From an uncultured Chitinophagales bacterium (GTDB lineage: Bacteria > Bacteroidota > Bacteroidia > Chitinophagales > JAHDHT01), in NCBI GenBank assembly GCA_938023075.1, contig CALHDG010000027.1:1-64000 (forward strand): a DNA stretch of 64,000 nt, written 5' to 3'. The notes below the pieces were generated by a model that did not search any database, had not been told where the DNA came from, and saw only the letters and a list, made by a program, of their open reading frames with translations. Every line of letters begins with the position of its first letter. Within the stretch, counting starts at the first letter, position 1. The position numbers were made by a program, and so were the translations under genes. Shown piece by piece: positions 21,272-32,694 of this stretch.

Positions 21272-22072
21272 CTAATAACTGGCAGAAAGTTCCCTGTTTT
21301 TTTCTACCGCCTCTTCAATCATCGTAAAATCTACTAAAGATTCTGCTTGTCCCTTTCTTACAACCACAATTTTTTCAAAATGTGCTGAGGGTTTGCCATC
21401 TTTCGTTACAATGGTCCATCCATCATCCATTTTAATTACTTCTCTTTTTCCTAAATTAATCATTGGCTCAATGGCAATCACTAAACCTTCCTTTAATTTA
21501 GAACCTCTACCTCTTTTGCCAAAGTTAGGTACTTCCGGCTTTTCGTGTAGCGATTTTCCTACTCCATGTCCGGTTAATTCTCTAACTACCCCATAGCCGT
21601 TTACTTTTTCGGCATGATTTTGTACGGCATAACTAATATCTCCAATTCTTTTGCCTACAACCGCTTGTTCAATACCTAAGTCTAAACATTCGCGGGTTAC
21701 CTTCATCAATTTTTCAATTTCAGGTTCAATTTCTCCTACGGCATAAGTATAGGCAGAATCACCATAAAACTCGTTCATCAACACTCCACAATCAATAGAA
21801 ACAATATCGCCTTCTTTCAATTCATCTTCAGAGGGAAAACCATGTACTACCGCATCATTTACTGAAATGCATAACGAATATGGAAAACCCTGATAGTTTA
21901 AAAAACCGGGTACTGCTCCGTGATCAAAAATAAAATCGTGTCCAATTTTATCTAAATGAAGAGTAGTTACTCCTGGTTTTATATGTGCTGCCAATTCAGC
22001 CAAGGTTTTACAAACAAGCAAAGAACTTTCTCTACACAAATCAATTTCAGACGTCGTTTTATGATATACCAT
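21272..22072 (-). CDS. map: type I methionyl aminopeptidase
   Basis: SLCISVNDAVVHGFPSEDELKEGDIVSIDCG; GHGVGKSLHEKPEVPNFG. Start taken at MVYHK; the track extends to 22087. Confidence 0.95.
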   Translation of the reverse strand: MVYHKTTSEIDLCRESSLLVCKTLAELAAHIKPGVTTLHLDKIGHDFIFDHGAVPGFLNYQGFPYSLCISVNDAVVHGFPSEDELKEGDIVSIDCGVLMNEFYGDSAYTYAVGEIEPEIEKLMKVTRECLDLGIEQAVVGKRIGDISYAVQNHAEKVNGYGVVRELTGHGVGKSLHEKPEVPNFGKRGRGSKLKEGLVIAIEPMINLGKREVIKMDDGWTIVTKDGKPSAHFEKIVVVRKGQAESLVDFTMIEEAVEKNRELSASY

Positions 22073-22097
22073 TCTCCAGTCTCTCACTTTTCATTTT

Positions 22098-23444
22098 TTA
22101 ATAGCCAGATGAAACGCCTTGCGCCGCTCGTCCTTTTACTCTTCCTGATTTCATTAAACCATCATAATGGCGCATCAATAAATGCGATTCTATTTGTTGA
22201 AGGGTATCTAACACCACCCCAACCATAATCAACAAGGATGTACCTCCATAAAATTCGGCAAAGGACTGATTAACGCCCATTAATCTGCCAAAAAACGGTA
22301 AGATAGCTACTAAAGCTAAGAAAATGGAACCTGGTAAAGTTATTCTTGACAATACCGTATCTAAAAAATCGGTAGTCTTTTTACCGGGCTTCACTCCTGG
22401 TATAAAACCGCCATTCCGCTTCATATCTTCTGACATCTGTTGCGGATTTACCGTAATAGCTGTGTAAAAATACGTAAATACTACTACCATTAAAAAGAAC
22501 GCAATATTATAAGTCCAGGAATTATAAAACCCTGCGGAATTTACATTTTGCCAAAACGGTGACTCTGGAAAAAATTGTGCAAAAAATGAGGGTACAAACA
22601 TAATTGCCTGAGCAAAAATGATTGGCATTACCCCAGAAGCATTTACCCGTAATGGAATAAATTGTCGTGCTCCACCATATTGACGATTACCAATAATTCT
22701 TTTGGCATATTGAACCGGAATTCTTCGAACACCTTGTACCAGCATTACCACCAAGAAAACAACCGTAACCAATACTACTAACTCTATCAATAGAAGTACT
22801 AAGCCACCCGTAGGCTCATTTATTCTTGATGTAAATTCTTGAACCGTTGCACCTGGCAACATGGCAATAATACCAACAGTGATTAATAACGATATACCGT
22901 TTCCAATACCTCTGTCGGTAATTTTTTCACCCAACCACATACAGAAGACCGTACCCGCAACCAATACCACAACTGTGGATATAGCAAATAACCATTTAGG
23001 TATTAAAATAGCTTCCGGCGGTACAATACTTTGTAAAAATGTGATGTATCCAATAGCCTGAAAAGCTGTTACTACAACGGTTAAATACCGGGTAATCCGG
23101 GTTATTTTCTTTCTGCCACTTTCCCCTTCTTTCTGTAATTTTTGGAAATAGGGCACTGCCAAACCCAATAATTGGATAGCAATAGAGGCAGATATGTACG
23201 GCATAATACCTAATGCAAAAACAGATGCTCTAAAAAAAGAGCCTCCTGCAAACATATCTAACAAACCTAAAATATTACCTTCTCCTGAACCTCTAAATGC
23301 TTCTAAAGCACCAGGGTCAACACCTGGAATAACTACATAGGAACCTATGCGGTAAATTAAGATAAAAGACAAAGTAATAAAGATACGCTGTCTTAAATCA
23401 TCAATTTTCCAAATATTTTGTAAGGTTTCAATAAATTCTCTCAT
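22098..23444 (-). CDS. secY: preprotein translocase subunit SecY
   Basis: Multi-TM protein with RIPVQYAKRIIGNRQYGGARQFIPLRVNASGVMPIIFAQ. Confidence 0.98.
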   Translation of the reverse strand: MREFIETLQNIWKIDDLRQRIFITLSFILIYRIGSYVVIPGVDPGALEAFRGSGEGNILGLLDMFAGGSFFRASVFALGIMPYISASIAIQLLGLAVPYFQKLQKEGESGRKKITRITRYLTVVVTAFQAIGYITFLQSIVPPEAILIPKWLFAISTVVVLVAGTVFCMWLGEKITDRGIGNGISLLITVGIIAMLPGATVQEFTSRINEPTGGLVLLLIELVVLVTVVFLVVMLVQGVRRIPVQYAKRIIGNRQYGGARQFIPLRVNASGVMPIIFAQAIMFVPSFFAQFFPESPFWQNVNSAGFYNSWTYNIAFFLMVVVFTYFYTAITVNPQQMSEDMKRNGGFIPGVKPGKKTTDFLDTVLSRITLPGSIFLALVAILPFFGRLMGVNQSFAEFYGGTSLLIMVGVVLDTLQQIESHLLMRHYDGLMKSGRVKGRAAQGVSSGY

Positions 23445-23447
23445 CGT

Positions 23448-23900
23448 TTATGCTTCTATCAAGTTAACGGTTCCTCCAGCACTTTCTATAGCACTTTTGG
23501 CTGATTCACTTACTGCGTGTACAAACACCTCAACCTTAGCGGTTAATTCACCTCTACCCAAAATTTTTACTTTTTTGGATTTTCCTACTATCCGGTGCTC
23601 CACTAAAGTTTCCATATTAATGGCACTTAAATTATATTTTTCTACCAGCGCTTGTACTTTTTCTAAATTAATAGGTACGTACTCTACTCTGTTTACATTA
23701 TTGAAGCCTCTTTTGGGCATACGTCTGGCAAGCGGCATTTGACCACCTTCGTGCCCTCGTTTGCTTTTATAACCAGAGCGGGATTTAGCTCCTTTATGAC
23801 CTCTTGTTGAAGTACCACCTCTGCCTGAGCCTTGCCCTCTAGCAATACGCTTGCCCTTTTTTATTGAACCCGGAGCCGGTTTTAAATTACTTAAATCCAT
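23448..23900 (-). CDS. rplO: 50S ribosomal protein L15
   Basis: MDLSNLKPAPGSIKKGKRIARGQGSGRGGTSTRGHKGAKSRSG. Confidence 0.98.
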   Translation of the reverse strand: MDLSNLKPAPGSIKKGKRIARGQGSGRGGTSTRGHKGAKSRSGYKSKRGHEGGQMPLARRMPKRGFNNVNRVEYVPINLEKVQALVEKYNLSAINMETLVEHRIVGKSKKVKILGRGELTAKVEVFVHAVSESAKSAIESAGGTVNLIEA

Positions 23901-23905
23901 AATTG

Positions 23906-24085
23906 TTATGCTTCTTCAACTTTTATTAAATGTTTTACCTTATTGATCATACCGGTAATTTGTGGCGTTACCTCATGCTCAACCGTTGCATTGATTTTTC
24001 TCAAGCCCAAAGCTACCATCGTATTCTTTTGCCGCTTACTCCGGTCTATTACACTTTTTATTTGTGTCAGTTTTACTTTTGCCAT
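23906..24085 (-). CDS. rpmD: 50S ribosomal protein L30 (59 aa, absent from ORF track)
   Basis: Manual translation: [59 protein letters not shown]; gene order. Confidence 0.95.
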   Translation of the reverse strand: MAKVKLTQIKSVIDRSKRQKNTMVALGLRKINATVEHEVTPQITGMINKVKHLIKVEEA

Positions 24086-24089
24086 TGTA

Positions 24090-24614
24090 TTAACCGTTAA
24101 AAACTTTATCTAATGAGATGTTTCTGTTTTCCGCAACCGTAACCGGGTCGCGTAATAAAGTTAAGGCTTTAATAGTTGCCTTAATTACATTTTGCGGATT
24201 AGAAGAGCCTTGCGATTTTGCCAACACATCATTAACGCCCGCACTTTCTAACACTGCCCGCATGGAGCCTCCTGCCAGTACACCGGTACCAGGTGCAGCC
24301 GGTTTAATCATTACTTTTGCTGCACTATATTTTGCCCATTGTTCGTGTGGTATTGACCCATTACGAACCGGCACTTTAATTAAATTTTTCTTGGCATCAT
24401 CAATACCTTTAGAAATGGCTTCGGTTACCTCACGGGCTTTACCCAAACCATGACCTACAATACCATTACCATCGCCAACAACCACTATGGCAGCAAAACT
24501 AAAGGTACGCCCACCTTTGGTAACTTTGGCTACCCTGTTGATGTTCACCACTTTTTCTTTTAGTTCAAGCTCAGAGGCTTTCACTCTTTGTATATTACTT
24601 TTTCTTTCTGCCAT
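24090..24614 (-). CDS. rpsE: 30S ribosomal protein S5
   Basis: [42 protein letters not shown]. Confidence 0.98.
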   Translation of the reverse strand: MAERKSNIQRVKASELELKEKVVNINRVAKVTKGGRTFSFAAIVVVGDGNGIVGHGLGKAREVTEAISKGIDDAKKNLIKVPVRNGSIPHEQWAKYSAAKVMIKPAAPGTGVLAGGSMRAVLESAGVNDVLAKSQGSSNPQNVIKATIKALTLLRDPVTVAENRNISLDKVFNG

Positions 24615-24620
24615 AATCTT

Positions 24621-24962
24621 TTAAAACTTTAAACCTGCTTCGCGCGCACCTTCGGCAAGGGCTTTTACTCTACCATGATATAAATAACCGCCTCTGTCGA
24701 AAACAACCCCTTCAATGCCAGCAGCTTTGGCTACTTCAGCAATTTTTTGCCCAACTACCTTGGCTTGTTCGGTTTTGTTGCCCGATAAGCCTTTGGAGGA
24801 AGCAGCACATAAAGTATGTCCATTTAAATCATCAATTACCTGAGCGGAAATTGATTTATTGCTACGGAATACCGATAAGCGTGGCTTTTGTGCCGTACCT
24901 CTTATCTTTTTTCGAATACTGTACCGTATATTTCTTCTTCTAACTGTTTTTCTTGCTAACAT
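24621..24962 (-). CDS. rplR: 50S ribosomal protein L18
   Basis: [48 protein letters not shown]. Confidence 0.97.
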   Translation of the reverse strand: MLARKTVRRRNIRYSIRKKIRGTAQKPRLSVFRSNKSISAQVIDDLNGHTLCAASSKGLSGNKTEQAKVVGQKIAEVAKAAGIEGVVFDRGGYLYHGRVKALAEGAREAGLKF

Positions 24963-24972
24963 GTTTTCAAAT

Positions 24973-25527
24973 TTATGCTGCAGCAGTTTTACCTGCTTTT
25001 CTTCTAATTACTTCGCCTTTAAACTTAATTCCTTTTCCTTTGTAAGGCTCAGGTTTTCTATATGATCTTATTTTAGCTGCCATTTGACCAATCAGTTGCT
25101 TATCAATGCTTTCTAAGGTAACCAAAGGCGGCTTACCTTTAACGGTTTCGGTAGTTACTTTTACCGGTGGAGGCAACATCATCATAACCGGGTGAGAATA
25201 GCCTATCTGCATTTCTAGCAATTGCCCTTTATTGCTGGCTCTGTAACCTACCCCAACTAATTCTAATTCAATTTTATATCCATCAGAAACGCCAACTACC
25301 ATATTATTAATTAAAGCTCTGTACAAACCGTGCAATGCTTTATGTCTTTTTTGATCTGTTGGTCTTTTAACCGTTAGTGTTCCATCTTCAATACCTATCT
25401 CTATATCGCGATCAACTTTTTGAAAAAGCTCTCCTTTAGGACCTTTAACGCTAACCACATTGCCATTGCCTACTTTAATTTCAACGCCGGAGGGTATACT
25501 GATTGGTGCATTACCTATTCTTGACAT
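24973..25527 (-). CDS. rplF: 50S ribosomal protein L6
   Basis: [17 protein letters not shown]...; the track start at 25569 overlaps rpsH and is probably too long. Confidence 0.97.
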   Translation of the reverse strand: MSRIGNAPISIPSGVEIKVGNGNVVSVKGPKGELFQKVDRDIEIGIEDGTLTVKRPTDQKRHKALHGLYRALINNMVVGVSDGYKIELELVGVGYRASNKGQLLEMQIGYSHPVMMMLPPPVKVTTETVKGKPPLVTLESIDKQLIGQMAAKIRSYRKPEPYKGKGIKFKGEVIRRKAGKTAAA

Positions 25528-25553
25528 ATCTGATTCTTTTCTTATACAATTAA

Positions 25554-25955
25554 TTAATAAACTTGGCAAAGTACTTCACCACCTACATTATTTTTAACGG
25601 CGTCTTTATCCGTCATTACTCCTTTAGAGGTTGACAGTATAGTAATACCTAAACCGTTAATTGCCCGTGGAATTTCGGTAACTCCTTTATATTGCCTTAA
25701 ACCAGGGCGGCTAACGCGAATCAACTTTCTGATAGCCGGCGTTTTAGTTCTACCATCATATTTTAAGGCAACCTTTATTACCGCCTGACCTCTATCAACA
25801 TCTTCAAATTTATATTTTAAAATATAACCTTGATCGTACAAAATTTCGGTTATTCTTTTTTTCAATTTAGAAGATGGTATTTCCACTACTTTATGGTTTG
25901 CCATCTGCGCATTTCTAATTCGGGTTAAATAATCTGCTATTGAATCTGTCACCAT
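25554..25955 (-). CDS. rpsH: 30S ribosomal protein S8
   Basis: DSIADYLTRIRNAQMANHKVVEIPSSKLKK. Confidence 0.98.
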   Translation of the reverse strand: MVTDSIADYLTRIRNAQMANHKVVEIPSSKLKKRITEILYDQGYILKYKFEDVDRGQAVIKVALKYDGRTKTPAIRKLIRVSRPGLRQYKGVTEIPRAINGLGITILSTSKGVMTDKDAVKNNVGGEVLCQVY

Positions 25956-25979
25956 TTTCTTTTCAATTTTTAATTTAGT

Positions 25980-26249
25980 TTACCAACTGGCTTTGGTTAC
26001 ACCGGGTATTTTTCCTTCTAAGGCTAATTTTCTGAACTTCACTCTCGAAATTCCGAAAAAACGCATGTAGCCTCTTGGGCGACCAGTTAATTTACAACGG
26101 TTGTGTAAACGTACTTTCGAGCCATTTTTTGGCATCTTATCTAACTCATCCCATCTACCTTCAGCTTTTAATTTGGCTCTTTTTTCTGCGTGAAGGTCAA
26201 CCATTCTTTGACGTTTGCGCTCCCGCGCTTTCATAGATTCTTTTGACAT
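25980..26249 (-). CDS. rpsN: 30S ribosomal protein S14
   Basis: [43 protein letters not shown]. Confidence 0.98.
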   Translation of the reverse strand: MSKESMKARERKRQRMVDLHAEKRAKLKAEGRWDELDKMPKNGSKVRLHNRCKLTGRPRGYMRFFGISRVKFRKLALEGKIPGVTKASW

Positions 26250-26253
26250 AATT

Positions 26254-26826
26254 TTAATTCATTGAAGGGTTATTGACATTTTTAAACGGCATGCCCAATT
26301 GTTTTAATAATTCAAATGCTTCATTATCGTTTTGAGCAGAGGTAACAAAGGTGATGTCTAAACCAGTAATTTTCGGAACTTTATCTAAATCGATCTCTGC
26401 AAAAATAATTTGTTCGGTAATACCGAGCGAATAATTTCCTCTGCCATCAAAAGCTTTGTCTTTTATGCCTCTAAAATCTCTTACCCTTGGTAAAGCTACC
26501 GAAATTAAGCGATCTAAAAACTCCCACATCCGCTCGTTACGTAAAGTAACACGAGCACCAATTGGCATACCTTCTCTTAACTTAAAGTTCGATACCGATT
26601 TTTTCGCGATAGTAGGCACCGCCTTTTGTCCAGCAATAATAGTCATTTGCTCTAAGGCAACATCTACCATTTTTTTATCTTGCGTAGCTTGCCCAACACC
26701 TTGGTTGATACATATTTTTTTCAACTTAGGCACCTGCATAATGCTCTTGTAATTAAACTGTTCTTGCAGCTTAGGTACAATTTCTTCCTGGTATTTCTTT
26801 TTTAGTGTTGGTATATATTTTTCCAT
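26254..26826 (-). CDS. rplE: 50S ribosomal protein L5
   Basis: [35 protein letters not shown]. Confidence 0.98.
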   Translation of the reverse strand: MEKYIPTLKKKYQEEIVPKLQEQFNYKSIMQVPKLKKICINQGVGQATQDKKMVDVALEQMTIIAGQKAVPTIAKKSVSNFKLREGMPIGARVTLRNERMWEFLDRLISVALPRVRDFRGIKDKAFDGRGNYSLGITEQIIFAEIDLDKVPKITGLDITFVTSAQNDNEAFELLKQLGMPFKNVNNPSMN

Positions 26827-27164
26827 TACAATACCTCCCCTGAACTTTTAGCGTAACGTACTACTTTTCCATCTTCTACTTTTCTACCCACCCGGGTAGT
26901 TTTGCCCGACGACGGATCGACTAACATTACGTTTGATAAATGAATGGATGATTCTTTTTTGATGATACCACCATCGGGGTTTTGGGTATTGGGTTTGGTA
27001 TGGCGAGACACCATATTGACTCCCTCTACTAAAACTCTGTTTTTAGATGCATGTACCTCAATTACTTTACCTTCGCTACCTTTATCAGCACCAGAGATAA
27101 CTTTAACGGTATCATCTTTTCTTATCTTAACTTTGGCTTTAAACCTTTTTTGTGTATGCTTCAT
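26826..27164 (-). CDS. rplX: 50S ribosomal protein L24
   Basis: [48 protein letters not shown]. Confidence 0.98.
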   Translation of the reverse strand: MKHTQKRFKAKVKIRKDDTVKVISGADKGSEGKVIEVHASKNRVLVEGVNMVSRHTKPNTQNPDGGIIKKESSIHLSNVMLVDPSSGKTTRVGRKVEDGKVVRYAKSSGEVL

Positions 27165-27167
27165 CCT

Positions 27168-27536
27168 TTATAATACTTCTGGTGCAAGTGAAATAATTTT
27201 CATATACTGCTTATCTCTAAGCTCTCTGGCAACTGGTCCGAAAATACGGGTTCCTCTTGGTTCTTCTGCTTCATTTAACAATACCACTGCATTATCACCA
27301 AAAGAAATGTACGAACCATCTCTACGTTTTAACTTGTGCTTGGTACGAACGACCACTGCTTTAGAAACCGCACCTTTTTTTATGTTTCCATTTGGCATAG
27401 CTTGTTTTACAGTAACTACTACCTTATCACCAATGGATGCATAGCGGGTGCCTGTGCCACCCAACACTCTAATTACGAGCACTTCTTTTGCTCCACTGTT
27501 ATCAGCTACTTTAAGCCTGCTTTCTTGTTGTACCAT
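27168..27536 (-). CDS. rplN: 50S ribosomal protein L14
   Basis: [44 protein letters not shown]. Confidence 0.98.
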   Translation of the reverse strand: MVQQESRLKVADNSGAKEVLVIRVLGGTGTRYASIGDKVVVTVKQAMPNGNIKKGAVSKAVVVRTKHKLKRRDGSYISFGDNAVVLLNEAEEPRGTRIFGPVARELRDKQYMKIISLAPEVL

Positions 27537-27538
27537 TT

Positions 27539-27793
27539 TTATTTAGCTCTTTCAAGAATTTCAATTAATCGCCAACGCTTTAGTTTACTAAGCGGACGTG
27601 TTTCCATAATGCGAACCGTATCACCAATATTGCATTCGTCTTTTTCGTCGTGTGCAATAAATTTTTTCGATTTTTTAATGAACTTACCATAAATAGGGTG
27701 CTTTTCTCTACGCTCCACTATTACCGTAATACTTTTGTTCATTTTATTACTGGTCACCACACCGGTTCTTGATTTTCTTAAATTTCTTTCCAT
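27539..27793 (-). CDS. rpsQ: 30S ribosomal protein S17
   Basis: [45 protein letters not shown]. Confidence 0.98.
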   Translation of the reverse strand: MERNLRKSRTGVVTSNKMNKSITVIVERREKHPIYGKFIKKSKKFIAHDEKDECNIGDTVRIMETRPLSKLKRWRLIEILERAK

Positions 27794-27799
27794 GCTTCT

Positions 27800-28024
27800 T
27801 TAAGATTCTACTTGTTGTTCGGCTCGTATTTCTCTTGCTCTCAATTCGGTTTTCATACGGGCAATATTTTTACGTGTTTCTTTTAATATGCCTGGCTGTT
27901 CAAGCGGTGTTACTTCGTGATTAAACTTTAAGCGTTGCAACATATCCGTTTCATCGCTTAAACGTTCTTGCAATTCTTCTAAAGCTAAATCAGCCAATAT
28001 AGTATCGTCTTTTTTCTTTGCCAT
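27800..28024 (-). CDS. rpmC: 50S ribosomal protein L29
   Basis: Position between rpsQ and rplP; LALEELQERLSDETDMLQRLKFNHEVTPLEQPGILKETRKNIARMKTELRARE. Confidence 0.95.
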   Translation of the reverse strand: MAKKKDDTILADLALEELQERLSDETDMLQRLKFNHEVTPLEQPGILKETRKNIARMKTELRAREIRAEQQVES

Positions 28025-28045
28025 AACTTACATCTTTTTAAATGA

Positions 28046-28465
28046 CTATTCTGCGTAATCTCTACGAACCACAAATTTAGTTTTACATGGTAGTTTTTGA
28101 GCGGCCAAACGCAAGGCTTCTTCTGCTACTTCTCTTGGCACTCCTTCAATTTCAAACATAATTCTACCTGGCTTAACAATGGCAACAAAATGACTTGGTG
28201 CCCCTTTACCTTTACCCATCCTTACTTCGGCTGGTTTTGCGGTTATCGGCTTGTCAGGAAAAATACGTATCCAAACATTACCTTCCCTTTTCATATATCT
28301 GGTTAATGCAACCCTTGCAGATTCAATTTGTCGAGCGGTAATCCAAACGGCATCCATCGACTTCAATCCAAAAGTTCCAAAAGCGATAGCACTGCCTCTC
28401 ATGGCATTACCTTTCATTCTGCCTTTGTGCATTTTCCGGAATTTCGTTCTTTTCGGTTGTAACAT
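28046..28465 (-). CDS. rplP: 50S ribosomal protein L16
   Basis: [38 protein letters not shown]. Confidence 0.98.
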   Translation of the reverse strand: MLQPKRTKFRKMHKGRMKGNAMRGSAIAFGTFGLKSMDAVWITARQIESARVALTRYMKREGNVWIRIFPDKPITAKPAEVRMGKGKGAPSHFVAIVKPGRIMFEIEGVPREVAEEALRLAAQKLPCKTKFVVRRDYAE

Positions 28466-28517
28466 TTAACTTGAATTATTAATTATGAATTATTAATATG
28501 GCTGTTTAATTAGGTAA

Positions 28518-29294
28518 TTAATTTCTGCGGTTTCCGCCACCGCCGCTTCTGCGGTTTCCGCCACCGCCGCTGCGATTACCTCCACCACGATTATCTCTAC
28601 GATCTCTTCCTCCGCGTTTTCCGCCACCTTTCTTTTCAACTCCAATATTAGGCGACAGATCTCGTTTACCAAACACTTCACCTTTCATAATCCATACTTT
28701 CACGCCAATTTTACCATAAATGGTTTGCGCTTCCACTAAGGCATAATCAATATCTGCTCTAAAAGTATGTAAGGGTGTTCTTCCGTCTTTATATTCTTCT
28801 GAACGAGCCATCTCCGCACCACTCAGTCTTCCGCTCACTCTAATTTTTATGCCTTCTGCCCCCATTCTCATAGTAGAAGCAATAGACATTTTAACTGCGC
28901 GACGATAGTTAATTCTAGCTTCTAATTGCTTCGCTACACTTTCGCCAACAATACGTGCATCTAACTCAGGTCTTCTAATTTCAATAATGTTAATTTGAAC
29001 ATCTTTACCGGTTAGCTTTTTCATCTCCTCTTTAATCCGGTCTACCTCGCTACCGCCTTTACCAATAATAATACCTGGTCTACTGGTATGGATGGTAATG
29101 GTAATTCTTCTATGCGTGCGCTCAATTACTATTTTTGAAATGCCGCCTTTAGATATTCTGGCATTTAGATATTCTCTAATTTTTTCATCTTCTACTAATT
29201 TAGCAGCAAAGGTATGTTGGTCGCCATACCAATTAGAATCCCATCCTTTAATGATGCCTAGTCTATTACCTATTGGATTTGTCTTCTGTCCCAT
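28518..29294 (-). CDS. rpsC: 30S ribosomal protein S3 with RGG/Gly-Asn-Arg-rich C-terminal tail
   Basis: [26 protein letters not shown] domain [19 protein letters not shown]. Confidence 0.98.
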   Translation of the reverse strand: MGQKTNPIGNRLGIIKGWDSNWYGDQHTFAAKLVEDEKIREYLNARISKGGISKIVIERTHRRITITIHTSRPGIIIGKGGSEVDRIKEEMKKLTGKDVQINIIEIRRPELDARIVGESVAKQLEARINYRRAVKMSIASTMRMGAEGIKIRVSGRLSGAEMARSEEYKDGRTPLHTFRADIDYALVEAQTIYGKIGVKVWIMKGEVFGKRDLSPNIGVEKKGGGKRGGRDRRDNRGGGNRSGGGGNRRSGGGGNRRN

Positions 29295-29297
29295 ATT

Positions 29298-29672
29298 TTA
29301 TGCTTCCTGATTTTGAGGCTCTTCAGCTTGTTGTTTACTATCAATTATTATGGTTACGTGGTTCGATCTTTTTCTAACCCGGTACGCTCTTCCAAAGGGT
29401 GCTGGACGTATTCTTCTTATAATTTTACCACTATCTACAAAAGCTTGCTTAATGTACAGATCGCTTTCATCAATTCTTGCTCCTTCATTAATTTGCTCCC
29501 AATTACTAACGGCACTTAACACCAACTTTTCTAATGGTCGTGCACAATGCTTATTAGTAAATTTTAAAACATTTAATGCCTTTTCAACATTTAAGCCTCT
29601 AATATTATCAACTACCAAGCGCATTTTACGGGGCGAGGTAGGATATTTGTTGAGTTTAGCTACTGCTTCCAT
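29298..29672 (-). CDS. rplV: 50S ribosomal protein L22
   Basis: KYPTSPRKMRLVVDNIRGLNVEKALNVLKFTNK. Confidence 0.97.
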   Translation of the reverse strand: MEAVAKLNKYPTSPRKMRLVVDNIRGLNVEKALNVLKFTNKHCARPLEKLVLSAVSNWEQINEGARIDESDLYIKQAFVDSGKIIRRIRPAPFGRAYRVRKRSNHVTIIIDSKQQAEEPQNQEA

Positions 29673-29680
29673 GGTTCTAA

Positions 29681-29947
29681 TTATTTACGGTTACCGCTAT
29701 GTCCTTTAAAATTACGAGTAGGTGAAAATTCACCCAGTTTATGACCCACCATATTTTCGGTAATATACACCGGAATAAACTTGTTGCCATTATGCACTGC
29801 AAAAGTATGTCCAACAAATTCTGGTATAATCATAGATGCTCTTGACCAAGTTTTGATCACACCTTTTTTACTACTTGCGTTCATCCTGTCTACCTTGCGC
29901 ATCAACTTGAAGCCTACATATGGTCCCTTTTTAACTGATCTTGCCAT
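29681..29947 (-). CDS. rpsS: 30S ribosomal protein S19
   Basis: [57 protein letters not shown]. Confidence 0.98.
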   Translation of the reverse strand: MARSVKKGPYVGFKLMRKVDRMNASSKKGVIKTWSRASMIIPEFVGHTFAVHNGNKFIPVYITENMVGHKLGEFSPTRNFKGHSGNRK

Positions 29948-29967
29948 AGCGTTTGTCTATTCTAAAA

Positions 29968-30789
29968 TTATTTTCTTCTTGAAATGATTAATTTATTAGA
30001 TGCTTTATTTTTGTTTCTGGTTTTATAGCCTTTAGCCGGCAAACCTTTTTTAGAACGTGGATGACCACCGGAAGCTCTACCTTCACCACCACCCATAGGA
30101 TGGTCGACCGGGTTTTTAACCACCGCTCTGGTTCTTGGTCTTTTACCGAGCCAACGGCTTCTACCGGCTTTACCAGAAGATTGCAAGTTATGCTCAGAGT
30201 TAGAAACCGAACCCACCGTTGCCATACACTCAATTAATATTTTACGGGTTTCGCCCGATGGCATTTTTAAGATGGCATATTTACCTTCTTTGGCAGTTAT
30301 TTGCGCATACGAACCGGCACTTCTGGCGATAACGCCTCCTTTGCCTGGCTGCATTTCCACATTATGAATAACCGTACCCAAAGGAATATTTTTAAGTTTT
30401 AAGGTATTACCAACATCTGGTGAAACCTTATTACCTGAAACCAACACCTGATCTACACTAATACCTTCTGGAGCAATGATGTATCGTTTTTCGCCATCTT
30501 CATATTGCAACAAGGCAATAAAGGCAGAACGATTGGGATCATACTCTATGGTTTTAACCGTAGCTTTTACGTTGTGCTTTTCTCTTTTAAAATCAACTAT
30601 TCTATATCTACGTTTATGTCCACCACCGCGGTTAGGTACCGTCATTTTTCCATGATGGTTTCTACCGCCCGATTTTTTTAAGGGTGCCAATAAACTCTTT
30701 TCTGGCTTTGAAGTGGTAATTTCAGCAAAGGCATTACCCACTCTGAAACGTGTGCCTGGTGTTACCGGATTATATTTTTTTACTGCCAT
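29968..30789 (-). CDS. rplB: 50S ribosomal protein L2
   Basis: [55 protein letters not shown]. Confidence 0.98.
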   Translation of the reverse strand: MAVKKYNPVTPGTRFRVGNAFAEITTSKPEKSLLAPLKKSGGRNHHGKMTVPNRGGGHKRRYRIVDFKREKHNVKATVKTIEYDPNRSAFIALLQYEDGEKRYIIAPEGISVDQVLVSGNKVSPDVGNTLKLKNIPLGTVIHNVEMQPGKGGVIARSAGSYAQITAKEGKYAILKMPSGETRKILIECMATVGSVSNSEHNLQSSGKAGRSRWLGKRPRTRAVVKNPVDHPMGGGEGRASGGHPRSKKGLPAKGYKTRNKNKASNKLIISRRK

Positions 30790-30800
30790 GCTTTCTCTTC

Positions 30801-31091
30801 TTAAATATTACTGTAAAAATCAATACTGTCTCCTTCTGCAATTTGCACAATTGCTTTTTTGTAAGAGACCGTTCTGCCTTTTAACATGCCGGCTTTGGTA
30901 AACCGTTGTTTGTTTTTAGCCGGCACAATAATGGTACGGATAGATTCTACTTCAACACCGTAAGTATCGGCAACGGCTTCACGAATTTGCAGCTTGTTCG
31001 CTCTTTTATTTACAATGAAAGTATACACATTTTTGTTTTCACTTTCTTTCGTTGTTTTTTCGGTGATATGTGGCTTTACTAAAATCTCCAT
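30801..31091 (-). CDS. rplW: 50S ribosomal protein L23
   Basis: [51 protein letters not shown]. Confidence 0.97.
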   Translation of the reverse strand: MEILVKPHITEKTTKESENKNVYTFIVNKRANKLQIREAVADTYGVEVESIRTIIVPAKNKQRFTKAGMLKGRTVSYKKAIVQIAEGDSIDFYSNI

Positions 31092-31098
31092 TTTATTT

Positions 31099-31719
31099 TT
31101 ATTCTCCGCAAATAGCTTTTATGGCGTCTTCGCTGATTAATAAAGCTTCTGCATTTACGATATTGTAGGTATTTAAACCGTGAGCAGAAGTAACTTTTGC
31201 TTTCTTTAAATTACGCGCTGATAGTATTACATTTCTGTTTGACCCATCAGTTATAAACAAACTTTTCAAATCTTTGCATCCAAAAGCATTCATTACCTCA
31301 ACATAATCTTTTGTTTTTGGCGCATCAAATTCGAAGTTCTCCACTATGCGTAATTGATCGTTTTTAACTTTATCACTTAAAGCTGAGGCTCTTGCGAGTG
31401 CTTTCACTTTTTTGTTCAATTTTTGCGTGTATTTTCTCGGACGCGGACCAAACACCCGACCACCACCTTTAAACAAGGGGTTTTTAATACTACCAAAACG
31501 TGCTGTACCGGTACCTTTTTGCTTTTTAATTTTTCGGGTAGATCCTTTAATTTCGCCACGCTCTTTAGCCTTGTGTGTACCTTGACGTTGATGCGCCAAA
31601 TATTGCTTTACCGATAAGTATACTGCATGCTCATTGGGTTCTATATTGAACATATCATCGGGCAAATCGACCGATCTGCCTGTTGAATTACCGCTTTTAT
31701 CTAATACGTCAACTTTCAT
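31099..31719 (-). CDS. rplD: 50S ribosomal protein L4
   Basis: QGTHKAKERGEIKGSTRKIKKQKGTGTARFGSIKNPLFKGGGRVFGPRPR. Confidence 0.98.
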   Translation of the reverse strand: MKVDVLDKSGNSTGRSVDLPDDMFNIEPNEHAVYLSVKQYLAHQRQGTHKAKERGEIKGSTRKIKKQKGTGTARFGSIKNPLFKGGGRVFGPRPRKYTQKLNKKVKALARASALSDKVKNDQLRIVENFEFDAPKTKDYVEVMNAFGCKDLKSLFITDGSNRNVILSARNLKKAKVTSAHGLNTYNIVNAEALLISEDAIKAICGE

Positions 31720-31726
31720 TTACCAA

Positions 31727-32344
31727 TTATTTTTCTACTATTACCATAGACCCTTTTGATCCGGGTACTGAACCCCTAATCATTAGGATATTTTTATCTT
31801 CTAAAATTTTTACGATCTCTAAGTTTTTGGTCTTCACTCGTTCGCCACCAGTTCTACCTGCCATACGCATGCCTTTGAAAACCTTTGCCGGATAGGAGGC
31901 TGCACCAATAGAACCCGGAGCACGCTGCCGGTTATGCTGACCGTGCGTAGCATCGTTAACCCCTTTAAAGTTATGCCGCTTAACTACACCTTGAAAGCCT
32001 TTACCTTTAGAAATACCCACAACACTTACTCGTTCGCCTTCTTCAAACAGTGTACAATCTAACTCATCGCCTAAGTTCGCTTCAAAATCAAAGTTTTTAA
32101 TTTCTTTTAATTTTCGCTTAGGACTAACACCCGACTTTGCAAAATGCCCCTTCATACCAGCAGGAGTATTTTTTTCTTTCTTATCTCCGTAGGCAATTTG
32201 TATAGCATCGTAGCCATCGGCTTCTTCCGTTTTAATTTGTGTAACGAAACAAGGTCCAACTTCTACTACTGTTACCGGAATAGACCTGCCTTCTTCTGTA
32301 AAGAAACTGGTATTCCCTATTTTTGTACCTATTATTGCTTTCAT
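31727..32344 (-). CDS. rplC: 50S ribosomal protein L3
   Basis: [51 protein letters not shown]. Confidence 0.98.
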   Translation of the reverse strand: MKAIIGTKIGNTSFFTEEGRSIPVTVVEVGPCFVTQIKTEEADGYDAIQIAYGDKKEKNTPAGMKGHFAKSGVSPKRKLKEIKNFDFEANLGDELDCTLFEEGERVSVVGISKGKGFQGVVKRHNFKGVNDATHGQHNRQRAPGSIGAASYPAKVFKGMRMAGRTGGERVKTKNLEIVKILEDKNILMIRGSVPGSKGSMVIVEK

Positions 32345-32384
32345 TCTTTTCTACTTTATAACAATGGAATAAATTCCATTGGAC

Positions 32385-32690
32385 TTACACTTTAATTTCT
32401 ACATCTACCCCACTTGGTAATTCTAACCGCATTAAAGCATCAACCGTTTTGGTTGACGAGCTATAAATATCTATCAACCTTTTATAGGTGCACAATTGAA
32501 ATTGCTCCCTGGCTGTTTTATTTACGTGTGGCGATTTTAAAACCGTAAATTTTCGTTTGTTGGTAGGCAAGGGAATTGGTCCGGTTACTACCGCATTAGT
32601 GCTACGCACCGTTTTCACAATTTTTTCTGCTGACTTATCTACCAAGTTATGGTCGTAAGATTTTAATTTTATTCTGATTCGCTGTGTCAT
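32385..32690 (-). CDS. rpsJ: 30S ribosomal protein S10
   Basis: [45 protein letters not shown]. Confidence 0.98.
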   Translation of the reverse strand: MTQRIRIKLKSYDHNLVDKSAEKIVKTVRSTNAVVTGPIPLPTNKRKFTVLKSPHVNKTAREQFQLCTYKRLIDIYSSSTKTVDALMRLELPSGVDVEIKV

Positions 32691-32694
32691 GAGC

